From: an uncultured Brachyspira sp.
GTDB taxonomy: Bacteria > Spirochaetota > Brachyspiria > Brachyspirales > Brachyspiraceae
Direction of reading: 5' to 3'
Assembly: GCF_944388875.1 (NCBI RefSeq)
Contig: NZ_CALXKQ010000002.1
Location: 1-64,000, forward strand
Length of the DNA stretch: 64,000 bases
This document shows positions 18,729 to 28,179 of this stretch, piece after piece. The position numbers and the translations under genes are program-made. Each line of letters opens with the position of its first letter. Positions within the stretch are counted from its first letter, which is position 1. Below the pieces are notes generated by a model. That model was given only the letters and a program-made list of their open reading frames with translations, was not told where the DNA came from and ran no database searches.

Positions 18729-20558
18729 ATGAAGAAAACAGATAGCTTATCTTTTAAAGTTCCATTTATTATATCATTAATTATTTTTATTACTGTAGCA
18801 ATATTGGCTACACTTTCTGTATTATCATCTACAAGGGCAGTAAAAAGATCAACTTTAAATGGTTTTAGATCTACAGTTTCAGGTTATTCTTCGATGATAG
18901 ATATGGTATTGCATGAACAGTTATTAGCTATTGATACTTATGCTAAATCATCAACAGTATTTAATGTTCTTTTTAATACAAATGATACTATTTTAAAACA
19001 GCAAAGCAGAGATAGATTAAAAGATTTTGCTTCTGTTAATAGATATGCTATTAATATGGGGCTTGCAGATATTAACGGCAGAATAATATCAGACAGTGAT
19101 TATCCTAATCTTGAAGGAACATCCATAGCAGATATTGATTCTGAAATGTTTGCAAGATTAAAATCAAATAATTATGACAATACTTATGGAAATAAAACTA
19201 CAATAGATTCTCAGTCTGTTCTACTTAGCAAAGGAATACGATCTTCAGACGGTAAACTGATAGGTATTCTTTATATAAATATAGATTTGGGAAAGGTTAA
19301 TAACGATTTTATAGCAAATATTGCTTTTGACGGAGATATTACAATAGCAAATAATGACGGTATTATTATGCTTTCATCTGATGTAAAAAGAATAGGAACT
19401 GAGCTTCCTGATGTTTATCATATAACAAAAACTACATCAGAAGGCATTATAGAATCCTATACTTATGGAGAAAATGGTGCTAAACGTTCAGCTGCTTATA
19501 AAAATATTAATATTATGCCTTGGTCTGTTATATTTGCAAATTATAATGCTCAAATATACAAAGATATAAGAGGTATAATTTTCCGTACATCTACAATAGG
19601 TCCTTTTTTTATAATATTAGCTAGTATTGTAGTGGCTCTATATATAAAAAGTATAACAAAACCTTTAAATAATTTGGTTTCGATAGCAAGCGAAATATCA
19701 AACGGTAATTTAACTGCTGAATATAAAAGCACTGACAGAAAAGATGAATTAGGCATACTTTTTAATTCTTTCTTTAATATGAAAAATAAATTATCTGAAA
19801 TCATTTTTAAAGTAAGAATATCAGCTGATGAAATAACTAATAGTGCAGGAGAACTTTCACGCGGCAGTGAAGATTTATCTCATAGAACAGAATCACAGGC
19901 TGCAAGTTTGGAGGAAACAGCTTCTTCAATGGAGGAGATGGCATCTACTATTAAGTCATCAACTGAGCAGTCTGTTGAAGGTAATAAAATGATGATAGAT
20001 TCAAGAGATTCTATTCAAAATGCGGGAGAGATAATTTTAGAAACTACAAAAAATATAGAGGAAGTTTATGAAGCTAGTGCTAAGATAAAAGATATCACTA
20101 AGATAATAGAAGATATTGCTTTTCAAACTAATATACTTGCTTTAAATGCTGCTGTAGAGGCGGCACGTGCGGGAGAACAGGGACGCGGTTTTGCTGTTGT
20201 AGCAAGCGAGGTTAGAAATTTAGCACAGACAACTCAGACTTCTGTAAAAGATATTACTCATTTGGTTGATAATGCTTATGATAAAATTAATAAGGCTACA
20301 GAATCAGCAAGAGAATCTCAGGAGATATTTAATGATATTCAGCAGAAAATAGAAGAAACTTCGAAAATTATGCAGGATATTACTTCAACAGCTATAGAAC
20401 AGCAGTCTGGAGTAGAGCAGGTTAATAAGGCGGTTTCTAATATGGATACAGTAACACAGCAGAATGCTGCTTTGGTTGCTGAGGTATCATCATCTTCTAA
20501 TTCGCTTCTTAATCAGGCGGTAGAGCTTGTTAATGCTATGAGTTTCTTTAAAGTTTAA
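18729..20558 (+). CDS. Methyl-accepting chemotaxis protein
   Basis: The 609-residue chemoreceptor has membrane segment 1 at about residues 10-32, a periplasmic sensor of roughly 250 residues, membrane segment 2 near 290-312, a HAMP domain to about 365, then the methylation helices and the conserved hairpin tip ([20 protein letters not shown]). It should signal to CheA/CheW at the cell pole. It is a tandem paralogue of the interrupted gene upstream; the signalling halves are almost identical in DNA while the sensor halves differ more. It has its own terminator. The ligand cannot be predicted from sequence. Confidence 0.95.
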   Translation: MKKTDSLSFKVPFIISLIIFITVAILATLSVLSSTRAVKRSTLNGFRSTVSGYSSMIDMVLHEQLLAIDTYAKSSTVFNVLFNTNDTILKQQSRDRLKDFASVNRYAINMGLADINGRIISDSDYPNLEGTSIADIDSEMFARLKSNNYDNTYGNKTTIDSQSVLLSKGIRSSDGKLIGILYINIDLGKVNNDFIANIAFDGDITIANNDGIIMLSSDVKRIGTELPDVYHITKTTSEGIIESYTYGENGAKRSAAYKNINIMPWSVIFANYNAQIYKDIRGIIFRTSTIGPFFIILASIVVALYIKSITKPLNNLVSIASEISNGNLTAEYKSTDRKDELGILFNSFFNMKNKLSEIIFKVRISADEITNSAGELSRGSEDLSHRTESQAASLEETASSMEEMASTIKSSTEQSVEGNKMMIDSRDSIQNAGEIILETTKNIEEVYEASAKIKDITKIIEDIAFQTNILALNAAVEAARAGEQGRGFAVVASEVRNLAQTTQTSVKDITHLVDNAYDKINKATESARESQEIFNDIQQKIEETSKIMQDITSTAIEQQSGVEQVNKAVSNMDTVTQQNAALVAEVSSSSNSLLNQAVELVNAMSFFKV

Positions 20559-20582
20559 ATTTTTAAAAATATAAAAAATTAT

Positions 20583-20620
20583 AATAATAGGCTGTCTTTT
20601 AAAGGCGGCCTATTATTTTT
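20583..20620 (+). terminator. Terminator after the second mcp
   Basis: AATAATAGGC (20583-20592) pairs perfectly with GCCTATTATT (20608-20617), followed by T residues to 20620. It is a strong intrinsic terminator 24 nt after the stop. Confidence 0.88.
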
Positions 20621-20628
20621 CAATATCA

Positions 20629-20692
20629 AATATACAATACTTATGTATTGTATATTAAAAAACTTGACAAGTTATATATTGTATTGTAGTAT
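20629..20692 (+). promoter_or_regulatory. Promoter with upstream palindromic operator
   Basis: TTGACA (20664-20669), a 17-nt spacer and TAGTAT (20687-20692) form a strong promoter for the gene at 20734. Just upstream lies a perfect 12-bp inverted repeat, AATATACAATAC (20629-20640) / GTATTGTATATT (20645-20656). Its half-site GTATTGTA recurs in the spacer (20681-20688). This arrangement suggests a repressor that binds both the palindrome and the promoter spacer. The regulator is unknown. Confidence 0.65.
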
Positions 20693-20733
20693 TGAAAAAG
20701 TTTTTTTATTTATAAAAAAATTAGGAGGTAAAA

Positions 20734-21279
20734 ATGAAAAAACTTTTAATTATTTTTTCTTTTGTTTTTATAGCCGCATGCGCTGCAAATGCAAAAGAGC
20801 AAGTTTCAGTACCTGGAGTTGAGAAAAATAGTAAAGAAGCTTATGAGTTTTTGAAGGCAGTTAAAGGAAAAGCTATTGTACCTTTAAGATCTATAAGAGG
20901 ATTTCCTGCTGGGTATTTTAAGGATAATGGAGATATAGCAAGCCGTTACCATGAGCCTGTTCTACAAGGTGATTTAATTTTTATAGGTATGTACAATAAC
21001 TATGCTGTATATACAAGAAAAATACGAGAGGGAAAGAAACTCGTAGATGCATATACACTTATAACTTTATCTGAAGATAAAAAGCTTTTTAGAGTATATC
21101 TTGAGTCAAATGATTATATTTCTGAAATTTATAAATGGAGAGTAGCAGGTTCTGATTGGAAGAATTATCCTAAAATGGAGATATCAGATATAGGATTAGG
21201 AGAGAGACAATATAATAAAGATGATTATGTTTATAAGATTACAGATGATGAATATGACAAGAATGATTTTAAGAACTAA
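20734..21279 (+). CDS. Small exported protein or lipoprotein, function unknown
   Basis: The 181-residue protein has an N-terminal signal sequence. FIAAC at residues 12-16 could be a lipobox with Cys16; cleavage after ANA is the alternative. The mature protein is hydrophilic and I do not recognise its family. An AGGAGG ribosome site precedes the ATG. It is transcribed alone from a strong promoter with a perfect palindrome, so its expression is probably controlled by a specific regulator. A hairpin follows at 21297-21324. Confidence 0.75.
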   Translation: MKKLLIIFSFVFIAACAANAKEQVSVPGVEKNSKEAYEFLKAVKGKAIVPLRSIRGFPAGYFKDNGDIASRYHEPVLQGDLIFIGMYNNYAVYTRKIREGKKLVDAYTLITLSEDKKLFRVYLESNDYISEIYKWRVAGSDWKNYPKMEISDIGLGERQYNKDDYVYKITDDEYDKNDFKN

Positions 21280-21296
21280 ATAAAATTATTTATAAA

Positions 21297-21324
21297 GCGG
21301 GCAGAAATTATATGTTTTTGCCCG
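21297..21324 (+). terminator. Possible terminator after the exported protein gene
   Basis: GCGGGCAGAAA (21297-21307) can pair with TTTTTGCCCGT (21314-21324) using G-U pairs. No clean T-run follows, so termination is likely but weaker than at neighbouring genes. Confidence 0.5.
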
Positions 21325-21444
21325 TAATTCAAATATAGCAAAGTTTAATTATTTAATTCATAAATCTTCATTTATATTTAGTTTTCAAGTCTATATTTTT
21401 ATTTGATTATGTTACCTTTTGTTACAATAATAATAAAAAAAATG

Positions 21445-21471
21445 TAATAAATTTTTTTATAAATACGATAA
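21445..21471 (+). promoter_or_regulatory. Possible sigma-28-like promoter of flgK
   Basis: TAAT (21445-21448), a 15-nt spacer and TACGATAA (21464-21471) approximate the flagellar sigma-28 consensus TAAA-N15-GCCGATAA with three deviations. The position, 43 nt before the flgK ATG, is suitable for a late flagellar gene. Confidence 0.4.
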
Positions 21472-21513
21472 TTATAGTAATTAGAAGTAAACTATTTTTT
21501 AAGGAGCATAATA

Positions 21514-23427
21514 ATGTCAACAAGCTCATTTTTCGGTATAGAATTAGGTAAAAGATCACTTCAGAACTTCAAAACAGCTTTGGAAGTTACAGGTCATAAT
21601 ATAAATAATGTTGCAACTAAAGGATACAGCAGACAAAGAGTTGTGATGCGTACATTTGATAAGCCTCTTGATGAACCAAGCTTAAACAGAGCGGAGCGTG
21701 CTGGTCAGTTGGGTCAGGGTGCTGAAATTACTACAGTTGAAAGAATAAGAGATCAGTTTATAGATGCAAAAATTATGACTGAACTTGGAACTGACGGCTA
21801 TTGGAAAACTAAATCTGATTATCTTAAGCAATTAGAAGCAGTTTATAATGAACCTGGAAATTCTAATTTGAGAAGCGACTTAGATGCTTTCTGGGATGCT
21901 TGGCAGGAAATGGCTACTAATCCTACTGAAAGAGGAACTAGAATGGTTTTAGTAGAGAGAGCAGACAGAATAAATAATTCTTTAAATCAGATGTTTGATC
22001 AAATGAATGGAATGCGTATTAATTTGAATAATCTTGTTGAAAATAAAGTAAACAGAATAAATAATATTGCCAATTCTATAAAGGATTTAAATACTGAAAT
22101 AGTTAAGCAGCAGGCTTTAGGTCAAAGTCCTAATGATCTTTTAGATAGAAGAGATTTGCTTGTAGATGAACTTTCTTCCCTTGCCAATGTTGATATAAAA
22201 TCTATAGACCCCGATGAAACTATGGTTTATATAGGCGGAAGGGCATTGATTCAAGGAAATATTGTAAGTGAATTGAGTGCTGAAAGAAATATAAACAATG
22301 AAGGAATGTATGATATTTATTGGAAAAAAGATCATGTTCAAGTTCAATTTGAGGGAGGAGAATTAAAAGCATTATTAGAATTAAGAGATATTGATACAGT
22401 TGATGCTCTTAATGATTTGGATACTTTTGCTATGAATTTGGCTGACAGCGTAAATGAAGTTCATAGAAGCGGTTTCGGACTTAATCAGGAAACTGGTATT
22501 GATTTCTTTACAATGACAAAAGCATCTCCTTCTGTAATAGGAAATTATGATATTAATAATGACGGACAGGAAGATTCTACTATAATGTTTAAAGTAAGCG
22601 GTGTTAATTCTGTAGATTCTACAGACAGTATAGGAAGCAGCGGAACTTTAATATTCGGAAACAGATCTAGAGAAGGTGCTGATGTAGCAATAGATTATAC
22701 TGCTCAAATGAAAGTAGGCGATTTAATAGATAAAATTAATTCAAGTGAAGCTAATGTATCAGCTTATTTGGATGATAAAAACAGACTTGTACTTAAAGCA
22801 AGGGGCTTTGATGATTATATGCGACCTTCATATTTCATTAAACATATAGAAGATTCAGGGGATTTCTTGGTAGGTATAACAGGAGTATTAAATCAATCAG
22901 GTGCTGCTGGTGCTTATACTTGGCAGACAACTGATCAGGTGAATCAATTAGCAGGCGATTTTAGAAACTTTACTACTACTCCTTACAGACATCCTGCATC
23001 AGCTATTGCGGTTAATGATATTATAAGAAATGATGTAAATTATATAGCGGCTTCAAAAGGTATAGATACCACAGGAAACGGATTTAATGATAAATGGAAT
23101 GGTATTGGAGATGGTTCTAATGCCTTAGCTATTGCTAACTTAAAAAATAAAGAAATAATGGTAGAAAGCAAATCTACATTCAATGATTTCTATACAGGAA
23201 GCATAGCAAGAATAGCCTCAAGAACAGAAACAGCAAATGCAGAAACAGAAAAACAAACTGTTGTTATGGAATATCTTGAAAAATTAAGACAATCTGTATC
23301 AGGTGTTAATTTGGACGAGGAAGTTGCACAGATGGCTATGTATCAGCATGGATATAATGCTTCTGCTAGGGTTGTAAGTGTGATGGATCAGCTCCTTGAT
23401 GTTGTGATTAACAGAATGGGTGTGTAA
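21514..23427 (+). CDS. flgK: Flagellar hook-associated protein 1 (FlgK)
   Basis: FlgK forms the first junction zone between hook and filament; in spirochaetes the filament is periplasmic. The 637-residue protein has the flagellar rod/hook N-terminal signature (LQNFKTALEVTGHNINNVATKGYSRQ, read in two parts) and the C-terminal heptad region (GVNLDEEVAQMAMYQHGYNASARVV) needed for polymerisation. It starts at an ATG after AAGGAG. flgL, fliW and csrA, which often follow flgK, are not here: a terminator at 23450 closes the unit. Confidence 0.95.
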   Translation: MSTSSFFGIELGKRSLQNFKTALEVTGHNINNVATKGYSRQRVVMRTFDKPLDEPSLNRAERAGQLGQGAEITTVERIRDQFIDAKIMTELGTDGYWKTKSDYLKQLEAVYNEPGNSNLRSDLDAFWDAWQEMATNPTERGTRMVLVERADRINNSLNQMFDQMNGMRINLNNLVENKVNRINNIANSIKDLNTEIVKQQALGQSPNDLLDRRDLLVDELSSLANVDIKSIDPDETMVYIGGRALIQGNIVSELSAERNINNEGMYDIYWKKDHVQVQFEGGELKALLELRDIDTVDALNDLDTFAMNLADSVNEVHRSGFGLNQETGIDFFTMTKASPSVIGNYDINNDGQEDSTIMFKVSGVNSVDSTDSIGSSGTLIFGNRSREGADVAIDYTAQMKVGDLIDKINSSEANVSAYLDDKNRLVLKARGFDDYMRPSYFIKHIEDSGDFLVGITGVLNQSGAAGAYTWQTTDQVNQLAGDFRNFTTTPYRHPASAIAVNDIIRNDVNYIAASKGIDTTGNGFNDKWNGIGDGSNALAIANLKNKEIMVESKSTFNDFYTGSIARIASRTETANAETEKQTVVMEYLEKLRQSVSGVNLDEEVAQMAMYQHGYNASARVVSVMDQLLDVVINRMGV

Positions 23428-23449
23428 GTTTTATATAAATTTTTTGATG

Positions 23450-23481
23450 GGCGGTGTCTTTTATTAGGATGCCGCCTTTTT
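23450..23481 (+). terminator. Terminator of flgK
   Basis: GGCGG (23450-23454) pairs with CCGCC (23472-23476); the stem extends inward with G-U pairs, and a T-run follows to 23481. Confidence 0.8.
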
Positions 23482-23581
23482 ATATGAAATTTACTGATTT
23501 ATTTTTAAGTAAAATATTATCTTTTTTTATAATATCTCTTTACAGTTATTGTTTTTAAGTATATATTATAGAACAAATCTT

Positions 23582-23608
23582 TAAAAAATATGCTTATAAT
23601 GCCGATAC
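23582..23608 (+). promoter_or_regulatory. Sigma-28 (FliA-type) promoter of the 943-residue receptor
   Basis: TAAA (23582-23585), exactly 15 nt, then GCCGATAC (23601-23608) matches the flagellar sigma-28 consensus at 11 of 12 positions. It lies 24 nt before the ATG, with AGGAG at 23619-23623 as ribosome site. Confidence 0.8.
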
Positions 23609-23632
23609 TAAAGTTCATAGGAGCATTTTGCA

Positions 23633-26464
23633 ATGGGTATAAAAATTCGTATAATTTTAATGATAGTTGGGGTAATGGCTCTAGTAGCATTAAGTACTAA
23701 CTTTCTAAGTAATACTTTAAATACAGAAACTTTTTATTCTATAACAGAAAGAAGTCTTGATAATAGATTCAGGCTCATAGAAAAAGAGTTTGAATATAAT
23801 ATTATAGCAGCAAGAGAGGAAATTTCAAAAATATCTGCTGCTCTCTCTATAAATTATAATAATATTAGAAATGCTGATTCTGCTTATATCAATAATTATT
23901 TTAAAGATTTCCTTTCAGCTTCAATAAGCGAATCTCAGCTCTATTTTAATAGAACTATCGATATATTAATTCATCCTTCTGCTATAAGCAATGCAAACAG
24001 AGTTTTTACAGCATATAGATATTCAACTATTGATAATCAATATTCATATATGAATGTTAATACTAATGAAATAATATATAATTATTTAATAACTAATTAT
24101 AATTTAGAAAGCAGAAGAATATTAGCACATCAATTATTAAAGCCTTATATTAATAACGAAAATAATATAACTACATTGAATATGGCTTCTACTATATCCG
24201 ATCTTGCCAATAATAGAATTATTGGTATAGCAAATATTGGTATAGTATTTAATTATAATACAGATGATATAAAAGAAATATTTAATATAGATGGTGCTGA
24301 ATTATTAATTGTAGATAAATCAAATTTAACTATTATTAATTCTAAAAATGGAAAATTAAATAATGTAAAATTAGATATATTATATCCAGATGATTATGAT
24401 ATTTTGAATTCTAATCTGTCAGCAGGAAATATTAAAGTTGAAGATATTATGATAGGCGATGTTCTTTACAAATCATATATTGCAACTATATCAGGCACTA
24501 TAAATATTGTAATGCTTATACCTAATTTATATTATACTTCTCAAATTAAGGATATGAATAACTCTATATTCTATACTATAATTATAGCATTTTTAATGGC
24601 AATAGTGGCTATAATTTTCTTTATAAAAATGCTATTTAAATCTATTACAAAGATATCAGATGCCATAGGAGATTCTGTAAATAATAAAGATTTAACTATT
24701 GATATACCAGAGATTTCAGGAAGCGATGAAATAGGAGAGATGACTAAATGGGTTGTGCTTTTAAATAATTCTCTTCAGTCTGTACTTTCCAGCGTAAAAA
24801 GAACTATTTTGACTTCAAAAAAACAGAGTGATACGCTTTCAGAAAAATTAAGTACAAATTTAGAAGTAATATACGGAATTAATAACAGCATAGAAGCAAT
24901 TAGAAATAATGTAAATGATGAATTAACTCAGGTTGAAGTTGTAGAGAGCAGCAATAAAAACATTCAGGAATATATAGCAACTAATACAAGCAATATTGAT
25001 GATATAGAAAGAGATACAAGAGAGCTTCAAAATAAAATTATAGAAGAAGGCGAAAGTATTGAACAGATAGCAACAGCTGTAGAAGAGATGAGCAAAACTA
25101 TTGAAAATATAGATTCGATTATTTCTAAAGCCACTAATAAGGCTAAAGATTTGTCCATAGCTTCTATTAAAAGTAAAGAGAAAATGCAGGCTACTTCTAT
25201 GGCTACAGGCGATTTAAGAAATGCTCTTGGCTTCATTTCTAATTTCGTAAGCTCCATTAGAAATATAGCCCATCAAACAAACCTTTTGGCTATGAATGCT
25301 GCTATTGAGGCTGCTCATGCTGGTAAATATAGTTCTGGTTTTGCTGTAGTTGCTGAAGAGATACGTAAATTATCAGAAGTATCCAATGAACAGGCAGATA
25401 ATGCAAATAAAGTTCTTCAAAACATAGAAGATAAAATAATAATCACTACCAATGATTTAACAGAATCTACTGAACAGTTTGATATTTTAACAAGAGATGT
25501 TCAAGAGGTTACAGAGATTATGGGAAGCGTTCATTTATCTTCTGTAGAACAATTAAAGGCTATCAATGAAATAGTAAGTTCTATTACAACTATTTCTGAA
25601 TATAGTGAACATATTAAAACTCAATACATAGATGTGGCTGATAAACTTACTAATATAAGAGAAAATCTTGAATCTTTAAATAATATATCTGTAAATGCTT
25701 CTAAGACTATGAATAAACTTAAAGCAATATCTGAGTCTATTCATAGTAGTGTAGAAAATATTTCTGAGAGTTCTAATGATCTTTCTACTTCTGCAAATAC
25801 AATGAATAAATTTGCTTCTGACAATAATAGATTATTATCAGAGCTCGAATCTGAAATATCAAAATACAAAATCAAAGATGTTAAAGGCAAAAAAGATGCT
25901 GTAACTCAGAGGGTAAGAGGTATTACTTTAATTATATTAAAAGAGTTTGTTAAAACTAAATTTGGTGAAGAGGGATATCAAAAATGGCTTGCAGCAATGG
26001 AGCCTTCATCTGCTTTAATATTTAAAAATGAAATATCAAGTAAAGAATGGTATCCTTATATGACTTCTTTCCATAAAACTTATAAATTGGTATGCGATAT
26101 GTTCTATGCTGGAACTAATACTGGTATTAAAGAAATATCAGAATACCATTTTAGTCAGATAATACCTAAATATTTAAGACCTATATTATTTTTGGTGCCT
26201 AAACATGTTGCTTTAGCTTATGCTGCAGAACATATATTCCCTAATTTGTTCGACCCTGCAAAAATAGAACTTATAAAGGCTAGAAAAAAATTATTAGTTG
26301 TACATCTTACTAATTTCAATGAAAACCCTGAAGTTATTGAGCTTGCAATACTTGCTTGGGCTAGTCTATTGCTTGAATCTATTACGCATATTAGGGCTAC
26401 TATGGAAATAAGTAAATCTACTAAAGATGGTGAGATTTATACTGAGTTTGTTCTTAAATGGTAA
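23633..26464 (+). CDS. Methyl-accepting chemotaxis protein with extra C-terminal cytoplasmic domain
   Basis: The receptor is unusually long, 943 residues. Membrane segments lie at about residues 5-25 and 312-335, enclosing a large periplasmic sensor. HAMP and the methylation helices follow, with a divergent hairpin tip ([18 protein letters not shown] near residues 547-564). After the receptor core ends near residue 755, a globular domain of about 185 residues follows ([19 protein letters not shown]..., [16 protein letters not shown]..., ending VLKW). Its pattern recalls heme-NO-binding or DUF2378-like folds, but I cannot assign it. Sigma-28 control ties it to motility. Confidence 0.88.
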   Translation: MGIKIRIILMIVGVMALVALSTNFLSNTLNTETFYSITERSLDNRFRLIEKEFEYNIIAAREEISKISAALSINYNNIRNADSAYINNYFKDFLSASISESQLYFNRTIDILIHPSAISNANRVFTAYRYSTIDNQYSYMNVNTNEIIYNYLITNYNLESRRILAHQLLKPYINNENNITTLNMASTISDLANNRIIGIANIGIVFNYNTDDIKEIFNIDGAELLIVDKSNLTIINSKNGKLNNVKLDILYPDDYDILNSNLSAGNIKVEDIMIGDVLYKSYIATISGTINIVMLIPNLYYTSQIKDMNNSIFYTIIIAFLMAIVAIIFFIKMLFKSITKISDAIGDSVNNKDLTIDIPEISGSDEIGEMTKWVVLLNNSLQSVLSSVKRTILTSKKQSDTLSEKLSTNLEVIYGINNSIEAIRNNVNDELTQVEVVESSNKNIQEYIATNTSNIDDIERDTRELQNKIIEEGESIEQIATAVEEMSKTIENIDSIISKATNKAKDLSIASIKSKEKMQATSMATGDLRNALGFISNFVSSIRNIAHQTNLLAMNAAIEAAHAGKYSSGFAVVAEEIRKLSEVSNEQADNANKVLQNIEDKIIITTNDLTESTEQFDILTRDVQEVTEIMGSVHLSSVEQLKAINEIVSSITTISEYSEHIKTQYIDVADKLTNIRENLESLNNISVNASKTMNKLKAISESIHSSVENISESSNDLSTSANTMNKFASDNNRLLSELESEISKYKIKDVKGKKDAVTQRVRGITLIILKEFVKTKFGEEGYQKWLAAMEPSSALIFKNEISSKEWYPYMTSFHKTYKLVCDMFYAGTNTGIKEISEYHFSQIIPKYLRPILFLVPKHVALAYAAEHIFPNLFDPAKIELIKARKKLLVVHLTNFNENPEVIELAILAWASLLLESITHIRATMEISKSTKDGEIYTEFVLKW

Positions 26465-26480
26465 TAAATTAAAAAATATG

Positions 26481-26518
26481 TATGGAGTTTGGAAATTTTT
26501 TCAAGCTCCATATTTTTA
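26481..26518 (+). terminator. Terminator after the 943-residue receptor
   Basis: TATGGAGTTTG (26481-26491) pairs with CAAGCTCCATA (26502-26512) with one G-U pair, followed by TTTTT. Confidence 0.82.
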
Positions 26519-26551
26519 TAATAATGTTTTAGTATTTTTATGGAGGTTATT

Positions 26552-27916
26552 ATGATAAAAAATATTAATGAGATTACAAAGACTTTAGGATTTAAAATAC
26601 TTATAATAGTGATATTGGGTCTTTTGCTTTTAATTCCTATGAGTTTTATCAATGGTGTTGTAAGAGATAGAATACGATATCAGAATGAGGCAGTATCTTC
26701 AATAATAGAGCCTGTTGGAAATAGTGCCAATATACAGGGTATTGTTATAGCTATTCCGTATTTAAATATAGTTATTGATAGTGAAACAAAAGAAATAAGC
26801 TACATAAGAAAATATATTTTCTATATGCCTAATGAGTATAATGTTGAAGGGGATATTGAAGTTTCTAGTTTAAGCAGAGGAATATTTAAAGCTCCTATTT
26901 TTAATTCTAAATTAAATATTACAGGAAGATTCGATAAATATAATGCTGAAATATTTAATTTGGATGAAAATAATAATACCATACTTTATGATGAGGCTAT
27001 GCTTATATTAGGTATAGGAAATAAAAAAAATCTTATGAAACTTCCTAATATATCAGTTAATCAAAATGAAGAGCTTCAATATTATGAGAAAAACATTAAT
27101 ATATCTTTGAATATGTTTAATAATAAGTTTTTATATACTATTTCAAGAGATAAAATATTAAACGGTTTTGATTTTAATATAACAATGGATATTCAAGGTG
27201 GAAACTCTCTTATAATAACACCTTTAGCTTCTGAAAACACTTTCAAAATATCTTCAAAATGGAAAGACCCTAGTTTTACAGGCGGATTTCTTCCTACAAA
27301 AAGAGAAGTTAACAATGAAGGATTTAATGCTGAGTGGAATATAGCAAGTTTTAATACGGCATTTACAAAGTACTGGACTAGCGATGAGAATGCCAATAGA
27401 ATAAATGATAATGAATATTTGAGAGTTGGTGATGAAAATTCTAATAATGTATTAGTATCTTTTCTTCTTCTCAATGACAATTATCAGAAAACTTCAAGAA
27501 GTGTAAAGTATGCAATACTTTTTATATTCATACCGTTTTTTGTATTATTTCTATGCGAAGTTCTTTCAAAGAAACGCATACACCCAGTGCAGTATATATT
27601 AATAGGTATAGCAAATGCAGTATTCTATTTGCTTTTATTAGCTATATCAGAGCATTTGATATTTAATTTAAGCTATTTTTTAAGTGCATTAATGGTAACA
27701 GCCTTAACTTCAATTTATATAGGCTACATTATAAAATCTAATAAATATGCTTTTTCAATGGCTTTAGTAAATGCATTAATCTATATATTCTTATTCGGTA
27801 TACTTCAGCTTACGGACTATGCATTGCTTATGGGAACATTGGGATTGTTTGCTGTTATTGCCCTTGCCATGTACTTTACACGTAATGTAGATTGGTATGG
27901 AGGAAATATCAATTAA
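26552..27916 (+). CDS. creD: CreD-family inner-membrane protein
   Basis: This is a 454-residue protein, close to the ~450 of the family. There is one N-terminal membrane segment (about residues 13-33) with the CreD hallmark MSFINGVVRDR, then a large extracytoplasmic beta-rich region and a cluster of about five C-terminal membrane segments (from about residue 320). CreD is linked to envelope stress and beta-lactam tolerance where the CreBC system exists; no creBC genes are here, so its role in this organism is open. The ATG at 26552 is preferred because GGAGG (26542-26546) precedes it; the in-frame ATG at 26540 overlaps that ribosome site. Confidence 0.88.
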   Translation: MIKNINEITKTLGFKILIIVILGLLLLIPMSFINGVVRDRIRYQNEAVSSIIEPVGNSANIQGIVIAIPYLNIVIDSETKEISYIRKYIFYMPNEYNVEGDIEVSSLSRGIFKAPIFNSKLNITGRFDKYNAEIFNLDENNNTILYDEAMLILGIGNKKNLMKLPNISVNQNEELQYYEKNINISLNMFNNKFLYTISRDKILNGFDFNITMDIQGGNSLIITPLASENTFKISSKWKDPSFTGGFLPTKREVNNEGFNAEWNIASFNTAFTKYWTSDENANRINDNEYLRVGDENSNNVLVSFLLLNDNYQKTSRSVKYAILFIFIPFFVLFLCEVLSKKRIHPVQYILIGIANAVFYLLLLAISEHLIFNLSYFLSALMVTALTSIYIGYIIKSNKYAFSMALVNALIYIFLFGILQLTDYALLMGTLGLFAVIALAMYFTRNVDWYGGNIN

Positions 27917-27920
27917 TAAT

Positions 27921-27972
27921 TTAATAAAAAATATAAAATTACTATTGAAAATATTTTTTATTAATATATAAT
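27921..27972 (+). promoter_or_regulatory. metYX promoter, within an AT-rich inverted repeat
   Basis: TTGAAA (27945-27950), a 16-nt spacer and TATAAT (27967-27972) form a sigma-70-type promoter, predicting a start near 27979. A 14-bp perfect inverted repeat, TTAATAAAAAATAT (27921-27934) / ATATTTTTTATTAA (27951-27964), surrounds the -35. It could act as the creD terminator or as an operator. Confidence 0.7.
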
Positions 27973-28009
27973 GTTACTCGTAATATATACATATTAGGAA
28001 ATAATAGAA

Positions 28010-28084
28010 ATGAAAAGCCTTATCGTTATAAACAAAATGTTTTGCCTCATGCAAATGCGTCTTTTTATAATGATGGCTGTATAG
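28010..28084 (+). CDS. Methionine-rich leader peptide of metYX
   Basis: The 24-codon open frame with AGGA at 27996-27999 has Met at residues 1, 10, 14, 16, 21 and 22 and Cys at 12, ending in TAG. Six Met codons in 24 is far above expectation. It lies between a clear promoter and an intrinsic terminator just before metY, the layout of classic leader-peptide attenuators such as trp and his. The inference is that ribosome stalling at Met codons senses charged tRNA-Met. Confidence 0.8.
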   Translation: MKSLIVINKMFCLMQMRLFIMMAV

Positions 28085-28139
28085 TATAATTTATATTTTG
28101 TTTAGTTGTTTCAGCCGTCATAGTTTTGACGGCTTTTTT
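28016..28139 (+). promoter_or_regulatory. Predicted transcription attenuator of metYX
   Basis: Four pairing segments are visible. Segment 2 (ATGATGGCTG, 28070-28079, the last Met codons) can pair over 10 bp with one G-U with segment 3 (CAGCCGTCAT, 28112-28121): the antiterminator. Segment 3 also pairs with segment 4: AGCCGTCA (28113-28120) / TGACGGCT (28127-28134) plus a T-run to 28139, the terminator. A weak segment 1 (AGCC...ATC, 28016-28024) can pair with segment 2. Stalling at Met codons 10-16 would leave segment 2 free and allow read-through. Completed translation to the stop would cover it and allow termination. Confidence 0.78.
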
Positions 28140-28179
28140 ATTTTTAAATTATGAATTTATATTTTAAGGAGAATTAATA

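Noticed and set aside
26540-26551. Alternative creD start at ATG 26540
   Set aside because: That ATG overlaps the GGAGG that serves the ATG at 26552, and the first four extra residues are not typical of the family.
27973-28140. SAM riboswitch (S-box or similar) upstream of metY
   Set aside because: No multi-helix aptamer is visible; most of the space is taken by the Met-rich leader frame and the two competing stems.
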